Shown here one piece after another: positions 45,660 through 56,764 of a stretch of 64,000 bases of DNA. A model generated the notes under the pieces. That model ran no database searches. It had not been told where the DNA came from and saw nothing but the letters and a program-made list of their open reading frames with translations. The stretch spans positions 101,001 to 165,000 of the forward strand of contig JAMWET010001200.1 of the NCBI GenBank assembly GCA_024036415.1. The letters run 5' to 3'. Each line of letters begins with the position of its first letter. Positions within the stretch are counted from its first letter, which is position 1. Made by a program: the position numbers and the translations under genes. The DNA comes from Prochilodus magdalenae. Its lineage: Eukaryota; Chordata; Actinopteri; Characiformes; Prochilodontidae.

Positions 45660-46313
45660 TATGGTAATAATGGAAACTGTACTCTTATTTATAATATGAC
45701 ATAAAATACATATATGCATATATTCTATTGATAATGAATGTATTTTTAAGTGTTCATCAGCTGCATATTAATAGGGCTGAAATCTGGGTACAGTATACAG
45801 TATATTTACCCTGAGTCCCTGGGCTTATGCTCAGTTTGACAAAATGCTGTTTAGTACATAGAATTTAAAAATCATGTGCATTGTGGGTATGAAATAACAC
45901 AATTTGTTTTGTGTCAAATTTTCAACAATCTGCATTAAGAGTGCTCTCCCCCCCCATTGAAAACTGGCTGGAGAATTAACTCTCTATTGCTATGCTTCCA
46001 AGCTGGTGTCCTGATATAGCCCAATAGTCTAATAGTATATTATTAAGTAATCATGAGTCAAGAGTGCATAAGTACTGCTATAAGAGGTCCCCAGTCACCA
46101 CAGGCCCAGCCGCTCGTGTCTCTGTGTCTCTCTTGTCCCTCGTTCATAAAAAATTTTTATGTGCTTTTCTTGCTGTTGTTTCCTCTTATACTCTTAACAG
46201 CTGAATATCAGGAGACAGCACAAGCCAAACAGATTCTCTGCTCTCCCCCTAGATAAACACACATAAATCATACATACATTTTAGTGGCCAGTGGATGGCT
46301 GAGCGGGTGCTGC
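45660..46313. other. Unique AT-rich sequence
   Basis: No gene; short C-tract at about 45949. Nothing recognised. Confidence 0.4.
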
Positions 46314-46384
46314 AACATATGCTTAGAGGCGAAGTAGAGAGAGAGAGAGAGAGAGAAAGAGGGAGAGAGAGAGAGAGAGGGAGA

Positions 46385-46424
<40 letters not shown>

Positions 46425-46500
46425 GGGAGACAGAGTGTCAGACAGAGAGAGAAAGAGAGAGAAATAGGGATAGAGAGAAAGATAGAGAGAAAGAGACTGG
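46314..46500. repeat. (GA)n purine tract
   Basis: About 185 bases of GAGAGA with GGGAGA and GAAAGA interruptions. A matching (CT)n tract follows at 46722-46795, so the two could pair as inverted repeats. The Arg-Glu-rich open frame over it is not a gene. Confidence 0.95.
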
Positions 46501-46721
46501 GACAGATCTAGTTTGGGAACAGGCTTCCTCGCTGGAGTAAGACAGATGGGGAGAGGAAAGTGGTGAGGACTGTAATTTATTTCCCTGTGTTTTTCTTCCG
46601 CTCTTTTTGGGAAGTTGATTCAATTAATCCAGAGGAAGACAGAACAAGAGAAGCTGAGGTCGAGACAATGATGGGGCTTGTTTTATCTCATATCACTGTA
46701 AACTGAAACATTTGTCTCTCT

Positions 46722-46755
46722 AGTCTATACTCTCTCTCTCTGTCTCTCTCTCTCA

Positions 46756-46786
<31 letters not shown>

Positions 46787-46795
46787 GTTTCCCAT
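46722..46795. repeat. (CT)n pyrimidine tract
   Basis: TCTCTCTC with TGTCTC and CACTCTC interruptions, about 220 bp downstream of the (GA)n tract and of opposite strand sense. Confidence 0.93.
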
Positions 46796-47334
46796 CATGC
46801 TGATTAAGTAGTAGGTGATAGAATCTCCTCAAAGACAAGACAAGACAAGGCTTTTAACCACTGCTGAAGAATGAAGAGCTGTTTGCTGTTTACCTCCACA
46901 CCCCATTACTCTCTGTACAGAGGTGGTCTGTTCCACCACCTCAGGGTAAACATCTGCATCAAGTGATCGCAAGTAGACTGTAGGAGACACTGAATATCCA
47001 TGAGTTTTTAAGTATCTCCAGTGCTTGCTGATATCTCGGGTGCTTTAAAACTGTATCATCTCTCACAGTGTATGTTGTCAGACAAAAATGTATCCAGAGT
47101 CCATGTACATGTATAGAACGCTACAGCTCTTTAGACCCAATGGATTGCTAAAGCAAATAACTGTTTACTAGAAGGCCTTTCGTTGTTGTCTGGGATGCAC
47201 AAGAAAGATTAAGCATTCACATTTTAAATGGCCCAGCACAATTCTGCCCAAACCTAAGCTGATCCACATCAGTGTTTTGAATCAGTAGATCAAAATTCAA
47301 TCAGAAACTGAGCCAACCGGATATAACAATATAA
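46796..47334. other. Unique non-coding sequence
   Basis: No gene or repeat ends recognised. Confidence 0.45.
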
Positions 47335-47605
47335 CACACACAAACACAGTGTCAGTGTCACTGCAGTGCTGAGAATGATCCACCACCTATATAATACCTG
47401 CTCTGTGGGGTCGCTCTGGATAAGAGTGTCAGCTAAATACCATAAATGTATCTAAATAAATGTATACAGAGAAACAGATGGACCACAGTCTGTAACTGTA
47501 GAGCTACAAAGTGCTCATATACGGTAAGTGGAGCAATAAAAAAAAATGGACAATAAGTGTAGATACAAGAGGTGTACCTAATGAAGTGGCCGATGGGTGT
47601 ACACC
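47335..47605. repeat. Common fish interspersed repeat, interrupted by a SINE tail
   Basis: CAGTGTCAGTGTCACTGCAG, AATGATCCACCACCTATATAA and CTGCTCTGTGGGG on the left, then ACAGAGAAACAGATGGACCA, GTAACTGTAGAGCTACAAAG and AAGAGGTGTACCTAATGAAG on the right. These are recognisable blocks of a widespread fish repeat whose superfamily I do not recall securely. Between them lies a foreign SINE tail. Confidence 0.7.
47410..47463 (+). mobile_element. SINE family A tail only
   Basis: TCGCTCTGGATAAGAGTGTC followed by AGCTAAATACCATAAATG and short AAATGTA repeats. The SINE body and head are missing (extreme 5' truncation) or lost by recombination. Confidence 0.75.
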
Positions 47606-48099
47606 AGAGCTTTCGCAAGATGACACGTTAAGTGCTGAAGAAATCACTTGCTGGGAAATTACAGGTGGCAAAATACATAATTGAATGCGCCAAGCAAAAG
47701 CAGCAGAAGAGCTTTAAAAGAAACATTTAAATCAAAGGAGAAAACCAGAATGTCAAAGTCACATCAAGGTTCTTTAAAAACCTTAAGAATCTGTTGATTG
47801 CATCTGATATGCTAACAATGTGGTTACTGACTTTTTTGATTGTGCTGAACTCCCATCCTCATGCTAGTTTCTTAAATACTGCCAACTAGAACTTTCTGTT
47901 AACATAAAGGTTGCTTCTCTTGTGCACTGAGCGATTTGCATGGTCTAGGGAAACAATCATTTATTAGGTTCTTATTCAATGATCCAGTGCTGTTGAGAGG
48001 TTAAAGGGTGACTGGGTGCTTTGCTCGAGATGGTACGGTGTTCAGGAGTGGGCAGCAATAGCCTGAGGGAGAGGCTGTTTTAGCAGCTAAGTGCCCAGG
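47606..48099. other. Unique non-coding sequence
   Basis: Nothing recognised. Confidence 0.4.
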
Positions 48100-48490
48100 G
48101 AGCGTAGCATGCTCTGCGAGGCCTCCTGCTAAAGCTGTGGGTTTTTAGGAGTAGGATGAGCACTTCCCACACTGATAAACGCCTCCGATGAGCGCTGTCT
48201 GCAAAACCCAAGGCCAGCCAATGTAGCCTCTGTCCCAGCATCCAGCATCTGAATAAGCCTCCTGCTATTCCTTAACTCTGGCCAGAGTGCACGCTGCTGA
48301 ATATTGATTGTGCAAGAGCTCAGATCAATGGGGCCAAAATGGGCCTTAGAGGGGAGTTGGAAAGCCAAGCTAACAGAACTACCAATTATGTCATTCATTA
48401 TGTGAACGGCCACATACATATGGCTCATTGGAGGGCGCGGGCTCGATTATGTTTAAAAGGCATTAAATATTGAAAAAGGCATTTCCTTTT
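48100..48490. promoter_or_regulatory. Candidate conserved non-coding element
   Basis: Single-copy, balanced composition, dense in motifs seen in vertebrate developmental enhancers: GCTGAATATTGATTGTGCAA, AGATCAATGGGGCC, CCAATTATGTCATTCATTAT and GGCATTAAATATTG. A 99-codon minus-strand ORF overlaps but has no signature. One of the stronger regulatory candidates in the window. Confidence 0.4.
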
Positions 48491-49666
48491 GCAACACTGC
48501 CTCTTCGTAGCCTCATATAAGCTCTAAAGAGCTGTGCTAGGCTAGGCTAGGCCAGGCTAGGCCTAAGATGTGTTTCCCCTGCTTTTGCCTGCTTTAGAGT
48601 ACTTGTTTGAAGCAGGAGGCTCCCAGGGTATGCATGGAACTCTTGGCTTGTCCCAGGATATTCCTTTGAAGCTGTGGTGTGCGTGTATGTGTGTGTGACG
48701 GCTGGCAGGACTACACAGAGCGGCAGACAGGAGTTTATGCTAAACGCATTTTCGGTGTAAAATCGCTTTGTAGTAGTTGCTTCAGCCTCCCTTGTGTCCA
48801 AGCATGCTGAGGATACACCTCTGAAAGCAAATGCTGTTAGAGGCGTAAACCAGGTGATGCTGTAAGCAGGCTGCCTGCGCTTCATACAAGACATGGAGAT
48901 ATCTTAAAGCCTTTTGCAAGGACACATAGGATGTGCAGTCTGTCTACTAGAGGAAGGCGAGAGGAAAGAAAACGACTTTAAGAGGGCTCTTATTTTTCTA
49001 AATGAGGACAGATAGGTTTGTTGTACTGGAAATGTGAAGCATTCCGAAACAGCTGCTGCTAAGAGGTTTCGAAACACTAGAGCCAGTGGGAACCGCACTA
49101 ATGGCTACATGCAGTATTTAAGTCGCAGAGGAGAAGCCGTTTGACATTTTTTCACCTTGTACTCTTCCTCTAACGTGTGCCACATCCTTAAATACCTTTT
49201 CTGTGAGCCAACAAGCTCTGCAACAAAAGCATCTTAATGTTAACCAGTAAAGTGCATTTCCTGAAGAAAACACGGAGTGACTGCGCAGCTTAAGCTTCGT
49301 GCTACCCAGTTGGGTTCCTTAAAAATGAATGGGAGTGTAAGGGAGGAACGAGGGATGAATAAACAACATATAGAAGTACAGGTCAGTATGTCTGTGGATT
49401 ACTGTTTGCGGACCTGGCCTGAGTGCGAGCATGCAGTTTGGTGGCAGGCAATAGGGTTTGGGTAGGGGTAAAAATAAATGGGAGTTAATGGGAGTCAGTG
49501 TGGGTCAGAGCAACACTGAATTCGTGCTCAGGGGTCTGGCCTGAGATAGCGTATGGTGTTTTTTGGGTGAGCAGAAGAACAGTAGATGGATATATACATT
49601 TCCACGCCATCCAATCTGATTTTTTTCACCACGAATGTAAATTGGATTAAAAAGCTGTTTACCTGT
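48491..49666. other. Unique non-coding stretch
   Basis: Includes small GCTAGGCTAGGC repeats at about 48535-48565 and a chance 115-codon minus ORF (48547-48894). No gene supported. Confidence 0.4.
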
Positions 49667-50044
49667 TGTAACGCTTTGAAGCCAGAGAGGGTAGAATTTC
49701 CAGCTCCAGCCCGGATAGTGAGCTTTAGAGCCAGGTGAAGCACGAAGCACAATGGAGCACTCGTACACACACTGGTGGTATTCCACTTGCTCGTTTATTT
49801 AGCGATGAGACTGGCATATACACCTCTCTTAGAGTCCCTTGCCCGTTCATACATAGACGGGTAAAGCCCACAAAGCAGCGTTACTTACAGAAAACAACGA
49901 ATGACCAAAACAAACTTGGTCCAGTACTCTCTACCGTTCAGCACAACCCACACTCAGTTCTTCCCGCGCGACCTCCACGCCTGCGCACAGAGCTTACGGG
50001 GCTCTTAAAGAGACAGTATACTCCTGCACCTACTGGGCGTTACA
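49667..50044 (-). mobile_element. LTR candidate 1 (378 bp, minus)
   Basis: On the minus strand it starts TGTAACGCCC and ends AAGCGTTACA, i.e. TG...CA with an extended terminal palindrome. Inside: TCTCTTTAAGAGCCCC near the 5' end and the polyadenylation signal CTAAATAAACGAGC about two thirds along. The same start, TTTAAGA, AATAAA, TATCCGGGC and AAGCGTTACA landmarks occur in LTR candidate 2. Purine-rich AAGTGGGAGTGG just upstream may be a polypurine tract, which would make this a 3' LTR. No clear 4-5 bp target duplication or primer-binding site. The long + strand frame over it (49735-50301) is accidental. Confidence 0.55.
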
Positions 50045-50345
50045 AAGCACACCACTCCCACTTAGACAGAACCTTGCAGAGTGTGTCAGATATTTCAGCA
50101 TACACGGTAGAGATCTGTTCACTCTCTAAAATCTTTATTAAAAACCTAAACGGCTGTGGACCATTCCATCCAACAACTGGTTCAAAGTCAGAGTTGAAAA
50201 AACATTTTGCAGTATACAAAGTGTTTTGTTGGCCCAACCTAAAATACTCGAATTTGTTTCAAGCTAATGAGGTTATTCAACTTAAAAAATTAATAAAATG
50301 AATATATTTAGTAGCTACATGTTTCGAAATTTGGTATTCTACTTT
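50045..50345. other. Sequence adjoining LTR candidate 1
   Basis: Could be residual internal retroelement sequence (upstream of a 3' LTR on the minus strand) or unrelated host DNA. No gag, pol or env motif is visible. Confidence 0.35.
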
Positions 50346-50458
50346 GGTATACTACATTTATCATCATTTATTTTTGCTGATAATCTTTATCTTCCTTCCC
50401 AATAGCACTGCAGCCCACCACTTCCTTCTGGGTGCAACTACTCTTGTAATGATGAGTG
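50346..50458 (+). mobile_element. Tc1-like element, CACTCATC family, 3' fragment (copy 11)
   Basis: TTTATCATCATTTATTTTTG, CTTTATCTTCCTTCCCAATA, CTTCCTTCTGGGTGCAACTA and the end TAATGATGAGTG before TA (50459-50460). Confidence 0.85.
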
Positions 50459-50929
50459 TAATATCAGTGTCATTTGTCATTAAGTAACTGTATTTTAGAA
50501 ATTCCACAGACAGCGATGTTTTGTGAACAGCTGTAACCGTTTAAAGAGAATCTTTCCAATCCATTACCCCAAAACTCTTTACATGCTGGAATGCTAGAAG
50601 TGTTAAACCCAGTAATTATGGCTGAGTTTTTAATATAGTGTCCATTTAGGCATAGAGAGCTAAGCTGTCTAATGTTGCCTAAAACATTTTAGGCAGGCCA
50701 AAGCTGCTTTCTTCACCAGCCCTCAGACAGGAATAATAAGGCTCCCCATGAAAGTCTGTAATCATCACAAATGCTTTGAACCTTTATGGAAGATGGCTTC
50801 AAAATAACACACCTAATTACTATGGCTGGTGCTCTGCTCTGGGGCTCATCAGTGCGGCATGCCACTGTGTACCTGGACACACACACAAACACAATGAACC
50901 GCTGAGGCCGAACAGTCCCTCTACTTTGT
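50459..50929. other. Unique non-coding sequence
   Basis: No gene or repeat. Confidence 0.4.
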
Positions 50930-51530
50930 GACCAGTGGAAAACAGAACAGATCCATCGGCTGCAGAACGAGGGATTCCAGTAAGCTTCCGCCCTTTTCCA
51001 TAAGCATTCCAGCACTGCACTCTAAAACATGCTCCGCCGAGAACCCTGCCACATCTGCCTTGTTTTGATCTGGTGACTTTAAATTGGAGAATGAAAGTGC
51101 ATTTGGCAAGACGGAGTAAAGCTTAATTGAACTGTTTCACCTACTTAAACGCAGCTACTTGGGGCTGACAGAAGCGCGTACGAGACAGAGAGGGAGACAC
51201 GGAATGCTTCATTAAAAGGATGCCTCGTTCTTCCCTGCATTTTTCATCCTGAGATCTTGTAAAAACAGCCAAAGCCCCAGATGCATTATGGATGGACCTA
51301 TTACATAAAGCTAATTCCAGCATCGACATCGATGTTAATGTACTGTTATGACAGCTTTAAGGACCTCCAAAATAAAGAGTCATCAGATGTTTGACGGTGC
51401 AGGAAATTTAACACTGATAAAGGCTTTCGGCCCACGTAACGTCCCCGGCTTTGATGCAACATTAATTGTGGTTAATTTAGTGTACCCTTAAAAAAGAGTT
51501 TACACCGTTTCCACATGAATAAAATATATT
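50930..51530. promoter_or_regulatory. Candidate conserved non-coding cluster
   Basis: About 600 bp of single-copy DNA with many AT-core and TF-like motifs: CGGAGTAAAGCTTAATTGAA, GATGCATTATGGATGGACC, ATTACATAAAGCTAATTCC, GTTAATGTACTGTTATGAC and CAACATTAATTGTGGTTAAT. No ORF beyond chance (62-100 codons, minus). I judge it the best regulatory candidate with 48100-48490. Confidence 0.4.
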
Positions 51531-52089
51531 GCATCAACATAATTATTGTCAAGTTTAAGTATGTGGCAAGACAGGAATAGGATTAGTTTTGATTCATGTG
51601 GAAATGATGTCCATGTTTAAAGGAGATCTAATTCATCCCTTTCCTCTGTGCCTTTTTTATTACTAAAGTATCATTGAAAAACAAATGAATCCAAATCAAC
51701 TGAAGAGCCACACACAATTATCCTATAGTCAATGGACAAGAGTGCTCTCATGGGTTGATGAGGTTTGAGTGATGACCTGAGGACCACCACTGGGTCCCAT
51801 TAGTGATGGATAAAGCAGTGGAGCCCTGGCTCTAGCCCTATAAGAAATAGTGGCCAACTCTTTCCCAAGCAGTTAGTGGCCTTATGGGCCACACGTGACC
51901 TGGTAATGAGAATATACATTTGGGGACAACTTGGTGCTGGATTTACCATAAGCAAAGCAACGTCCTCTTAACATCTGCCCTTAAATATCAGGACTGGGTT
52001 GACAAAATCAGGAACGCTCAATCCTGTAGTACAATTGGAGGTTTTGGGGGAACTTCCAGCCATGCTAACTGATGATACATACGGTGTTG
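51531..52089. other. Unique non-coding sequence
   Basis: AT-rich, nothing recognised. Confidence 0.4.
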
Positions 52090-52900
52090 TTGTTTTATTC
52101 GAGCTCCACCTTCATACGGCCATGCATTAGTATCTAGTGGAAAGAGCATTGTCTCACTGACCTTCGCAGATGGCTTTGCGCATTACTGTCAGGGGTCAAA
52201 GCTGGTCTATAACACCTAACCACAAGTGGCTAGACAAGAAGCAGAAAATGTCGGGTGACACATTCAGACTCTGAACCCTGACTAGACAAACTGATTGTTA
52301 GAGACAAAGAGAAAGAGGTTGATGAGTACAGCATTGGCAGCACTATAACCGGAGACAGAGATGCCAAAAAGGATGTTCATTGCCAGATTGTGTGTTCTAC
52401 TGTCTGCACCCAGTTTGGTTTGGAACACTGATCAGTATGGCAGTGAAAATCCACTGTACACCACTGTCTGTGTTCCAACTGCCATGTACGCCAGTGAAAC
52501 CTGGCAGATTACAAAATGAATATACCAGAAGCGTAAAATGATTCACCAGTTGTGCCTGCAGAGGATGCTGGGCATTTCCTAACAAGGCCACATTACAAAT
52601 GAGGTAGACCTTAAAGGGAGTGTCTTGTGTAAGCTGGAAGAAATCATTATACATTTAGAATGCAAATGGCCGGAGAGGTCTTACATATTTTACATTCATA
52701 TCTGCTTAATGAGCACATACCCAAGACTGCAATTTACCAGGTACCACCCAAATGGCAGGAAGGCATATCCCCACAACCACACAACTTGGTGGACAATGTT
52801 CAAAGTAGATCCTAAAAGGGATCCATGAGGTGGATCAACAGGAGTTCATGGGATGAAACAAAAAAATGTGCCAAAAAAATGCAGGAGCAACTACGTCTAG
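52090..52900 (+). pseudogene. Decayed LINE reverse transcriptase, C-terminal part
   Basis: In one frame from 52466: VCVPTAMYASETWQIT, stop, then KMIHQLCLQRMLGIS, stop, QGHITNEVDLKGSVLCKLEE. This is the post-RT region of non-LTR retrotransposons, where families show LYGSETW ... FHQRCLRRIL ... W.D.ITN..VL. Further down, PNGRKAYPHNHTTWWTMFKVD matches the usual G.R..G.Q..R..D..K stretch. Two in-frame stops and further shifts; no RT catalytic box remains. RTE/BovB-like or a related clade, uncertain. Confidence 0.75.
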
Positions 52901-52919
52901 GTAAGCTCACAAATCATTG

Positions 52920-53120
52920 GGCTAGTTTAGAATATACACACTAGTAAGTCTATCTTCCCATCAATGTTTACCCCGGGATTCCTCATGGTTGTTCCCATTC
53001 TAATAAGTCTATGGTCCCACCCACTTATAGCCCAGAATTCCTCATGGTTGTTCCCATTCTAATAAGTCTATGTTCCCACCCACCTATAGCCCAAAATTCT
53101 ATATGGTTGTTCCCAGATTA
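52920..53120. repeat. 59-bp tandem repeat, about 3 units
   Basis: CTCATGGTTGTTCCCATTCT recurs at 52982 and 53041, period 59. A third, diverged unit ends at ATATGGTTGTTCCCAGATTA. Each unit includes AATAAGTCTATGTTCCCACC-like sequence. No coding potential. Confidence 0.85.
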
Positions 53121-54429
53121 TGACTATCTCAGGAAGATCAAGCAGGCTAATGCTCTAGCCACCTGCTTTTCCTAAAAGAAAAATGTGTGGGCGTAATCAA
53201 GGAGCAGGCAAATTCCCAAACCTCCATCTTTAGATGTTGTTATGGGAGTATGTAATTCATAAAGTATACGTATGATGTTCTAATGTAACACTACATCAGT
53301 TCACTTTAATTTCGTGACAGGCCTATCACGTTTAGTGTAACCTAAAAGCTTGTCAGTTGCAGTATTGGTGGGGAATTCATCTGAAAATCAGGAATTAATA
53401 TCGATTTATTCACTCGGTTCTGATTTCTCCCAGAAACTGGCTAGATAGAGCAGCTTTAAGCTGCTTGTGTTGGACTGTCAGAGCAGCTCTGACGGAGGGG
53501 AAGTATGAATGCAAATGAAAGTCGAGGGACAGCCCATAAAAATTTCATCTTCAGTGAACTTCACTTTAAGGCTGCTGCCAAAATCAGCTTTGATGTTATT
53601 TTTTTCTTTTTGTTGTTTTTGTCTTCGCACTATTAAGCTGGGAGTTTTTTGCTCCTTATCTTCACGCAGGCCTCCAGACAGAAACCCACAGGGAAGTGCA
53701 AGCAGGTGTAAGCAGGGTCAGGTTTTATCTACACAGTATCGCTGAATAAAAACATCTGGAATATTGAATTTGAAATATTGAGTCCTAGATTTTAATCAGC
53801 ATTGAATATTAAATCTTTTAAAAAACTGAATAATGTAGGAGGGGATATGTACATTTACTCCAGATTATATTAATAAGAACAATAATAGAATTTGTAGTAA
53901 TATGACAAACTATTACATGCCTTTTGGTATGTAATATGATCAGTGATCTTAGGAATCAAATTCAAAAGCACTTTATTTAAAGGAATACATATAAAGGAAG
54001 TATAGGAGAGTCGTGTTATTTGCTCTATAAAGCCAAAATTAAACATTTCTAAATAGATTATTTACCGTGCATTAGGATTTATTCATTATGACCTGTATTA
54101 TTTAGATGGCTTGTATTAGTATATTGTTGGAGGTCTTTATATGAAAATATATATTCCACTTATACCTATTCCTTGTAACAGAGTGTGTGTGCTTATATAA
54201 TCAAAAGAATGATCTACATTTACTTTCATATAAATTTTGACATTCTATTATATTTATTGTCTGTTTATTAATGCTTATTGTAATTTATTACTTATGAACC
54301 AAGAAGAGTTTAATAATCACTATTACTTCACTATTGTGTCAGCTGTGTTACATACAACAGTTGAATGACAAAGACAGCACTTTATATTATGGAATCTTAT
54401 TATTAGTGATTATTAAACAATCAAAATTG
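53121..54429. other. Unique AT-rich stretch
   Basis: Becomes very AT-rich from about 53750. No gene; chance ORFs only. Confidence 0.45.
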
Positions 54430-54545
54430 TGTTTATATATTATATATATATATATATACATCATAAAGGTTTCATACAGTATACAGTATATATATGTATA
54501 TATATCATGTGATTCTACCTGAAACCTTATGAAACCTTTATGATA
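54430..54545. repeat. TA-rich hairpin with 15-bp perfect arms
   Basis: ATCATAAAGGTTTCA at 54460-54474 is the exact reverse complement of 54530-54544. The loop is 55 bp of TA-rich DNA (ACAGTATACAGTATATATA). Upstream there is a further (TA)n run. Could be a tiny foldback or MITE remnant. Confidence 0.75.
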
Positions 54546-56317
54546 CTTGAATTTAGATGATACTTCATACTCAGTACTTTGCATATCAAAGGCATAATAC
54601 ATTTTTGAGCAACATTATTACAACCAATAATGTGATTATTAGTGATTTTCACATAAAACTAATATTGTACATAACTAATAATGTACTAATATAGTTCATA
54701 CCGAATAACCGTTTATTCATAGGCAACACACTATTTAGAGGAGTCTCATTTTAAGGCTTTACTGACCAAATAATAAGACCTTAATTAATTCTGTTTAAAA
54801 TAAGGTGTTAACTCACATTTGTTTATTAACCCACCTGACAGTCTGTCAACTGTTTGCCTCTTGAACGTGTCAAATCTAAAGACTACAAGCCAAGAGCTTG
54901 TTTAAAAAACAAAGCTTGGCTCGAATCTCAAGCAAGCAAAGCAACACGACTTAGGAGTAAAGAGGGAGTGATCTGACATGATCAAAGAAAGCAAGGAAAG
55001 TAGGATTTCATGCCAAACGAATGCTGCGCTAAAGAGTCCTGAGGCGAGAGAAAAGGAGAGAGAAAAAGAGGAGCTCGACGGTAAATTTAGATGTTTTGTA
55101 ATGTTCTGAAATGCTGTTAATGGAGAGACAGAAGCTAAGACAGCCATGAAAAAGAGCGGTGGACACTTTTGACATTCGTCCCTCAATAGATCTGAATAGG
55201 CATCCAGTAAAAATGCAGAGCAGAAGAAAGTCAGAAGGGTTTGCATTCTTTCATCCCAGCTTTCCTCTTTATTTTCCATGTGAAAATAACAGAGGGATAC
55301 ATTCACCTTTACAAGATGTTCCTCACCGTCTTCACAGCTAGACTACAGTGCCCCCCTTAATCCTTACTATGCCACCCATTGTGCCAGCGGGGTACAAGAT
55401 GTTAGCGGTTCTGACAAAACCTCTTGGTTCATCACGTTCCATCAGCACCCCTGGCAGACGTTTGCTGATGGCATGTTCTCAAATGTCATTTTATGTCCCT
55501 GGCACTGATTGTTCCTGATGGCAGACGCGAACGTAACAAATATGGATCCAGCTTACATGACAGATGCCCTTTCTGTGTCATCCACACAGAAGGCTCCACT
55601 ATTTCTGCATGTCAGGGAATCTAAAAGAAACCTGAAATTATAGAACAATCCAACAAACATGTTTGCCTTTTCTGCCAGTTACAGCACTAAAGGTTAGCTT
55701 GAACATGATGGCACACGCCTGTTCCCGCCAGCTTTTGACATGTTCAGTTTCAGAATTCACATTCTGATGGCCCTACTCCCACCTTTACTTTGGCCTTGGA
55801 TCTTTGACCTGATTTTCACCACTATGGCATGCCTTTTACAAACATGGTAGATTTCTTTATGGCAAAAAAAAAAAAAAAATGAATCGGAATTTTGAAAATT
55901 ACCACCCCATGGTTAAAATGTTCTACTCTATCTGTATCTATTATCCTGCAAACATTTTTCATCGAATGTTACTTTAAATGAACTTTACATTAAAATGAAT
56001 TTTGCTACATACAAGGTAACACTGCTCTCACTAAACTGAAATCTTAACACAATATAAAACAATTAAATATACGCCAATATCCCAAACCAACCCGCAAGCT
56101 TAGTCAAGCCTGCAGAGTTCATTATAACAATGCAGCTTAATAACGAACGTACTTTCATGCAACAAAGTTCCAACTCACAGAAATGTCAGCTTGCTATTAG
56201 CACGAGTGCTGCAATATTCAACTCCTTAAGAATCTTGCTATTTAGAGAATTCTTGTTACTTTAGAAAATCTAGTTATATTAGCATCCAGTGACATTTGGG
56301 ATATAAATCATTTTTTT
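54546..56317. other. Unique stretch
   Basis: AT-rich to 54900, then a purine-rich patch around 55040-55080, an A-tract at 55863-55879, and otherwise single-copy DNA. A 134-codon minus frame at 54902-55306 has low-complexity Ser/Phe content and no signature; not called. Confidence 0.4.
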
Positions 56318-56359
<42 letters not shown>

Positions 56360-56387
56360 TAGATAGATAGATAGATAGATAGATACT

Positions 56388-56460
<73 letters not shown>

Positions 56461-56531
56461 TAGATAGATAGATAGATACTATAGATAGATTAGATAGATA
56501 GATAGATAGATAGACAGATAGACAGATAGAC

Positions 56532-56572
<41 letters not shown>

Positions 56573-56640
56573 TTGATCCCAGGGGGAAATTCAAGGTATC
56601 CAGTAGCAGACATACAAAGTACAAAACATTCATTTAATAC
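56318..56640 (-). mobile_element. LINE 3' end with long (GATA)n/(GACA)n tract
   Basis: 56318-56571 alternates GATA and GACA blocks. It continues into ATTGATCCCAGGGGGAAATT, which on the minus strand is the LINE 3' end CCCTGGGATCAATATCTATC. This is the third instance of this junction in the window, supporting origin of the microsatellites from LINE tails. Confidence 0.75.
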
Positions 56641-56764
56641 ACGTTGACCAAAAACCTTTAAACTTGGTTTTAAAATGGTTTTAAATAAAGGTTATTTTAG
56701 ATTTAATAAAGCTTAATAAAAGTTGGTTCAGATGGAATGTTTTGTAAATATTTACTAAAAAAAA

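Noticed and set aside
46295..46540. 81-codon Arg/Glu-rich ORF
   Set aside because: Pure (GA)n translation.
49735..50301. 188-codon plus-strand ORF
   Set aside because: Runs antisense through LTR candidate 1 and beyond it; no protein family recognised, and the LTR explanation accounts for the region better.
54902..55306. 134-codon minus-strand ORF
   Set aside because: Ser/Phe/Leu-rich low complexity caused by a purine-rich patch on the + strand.
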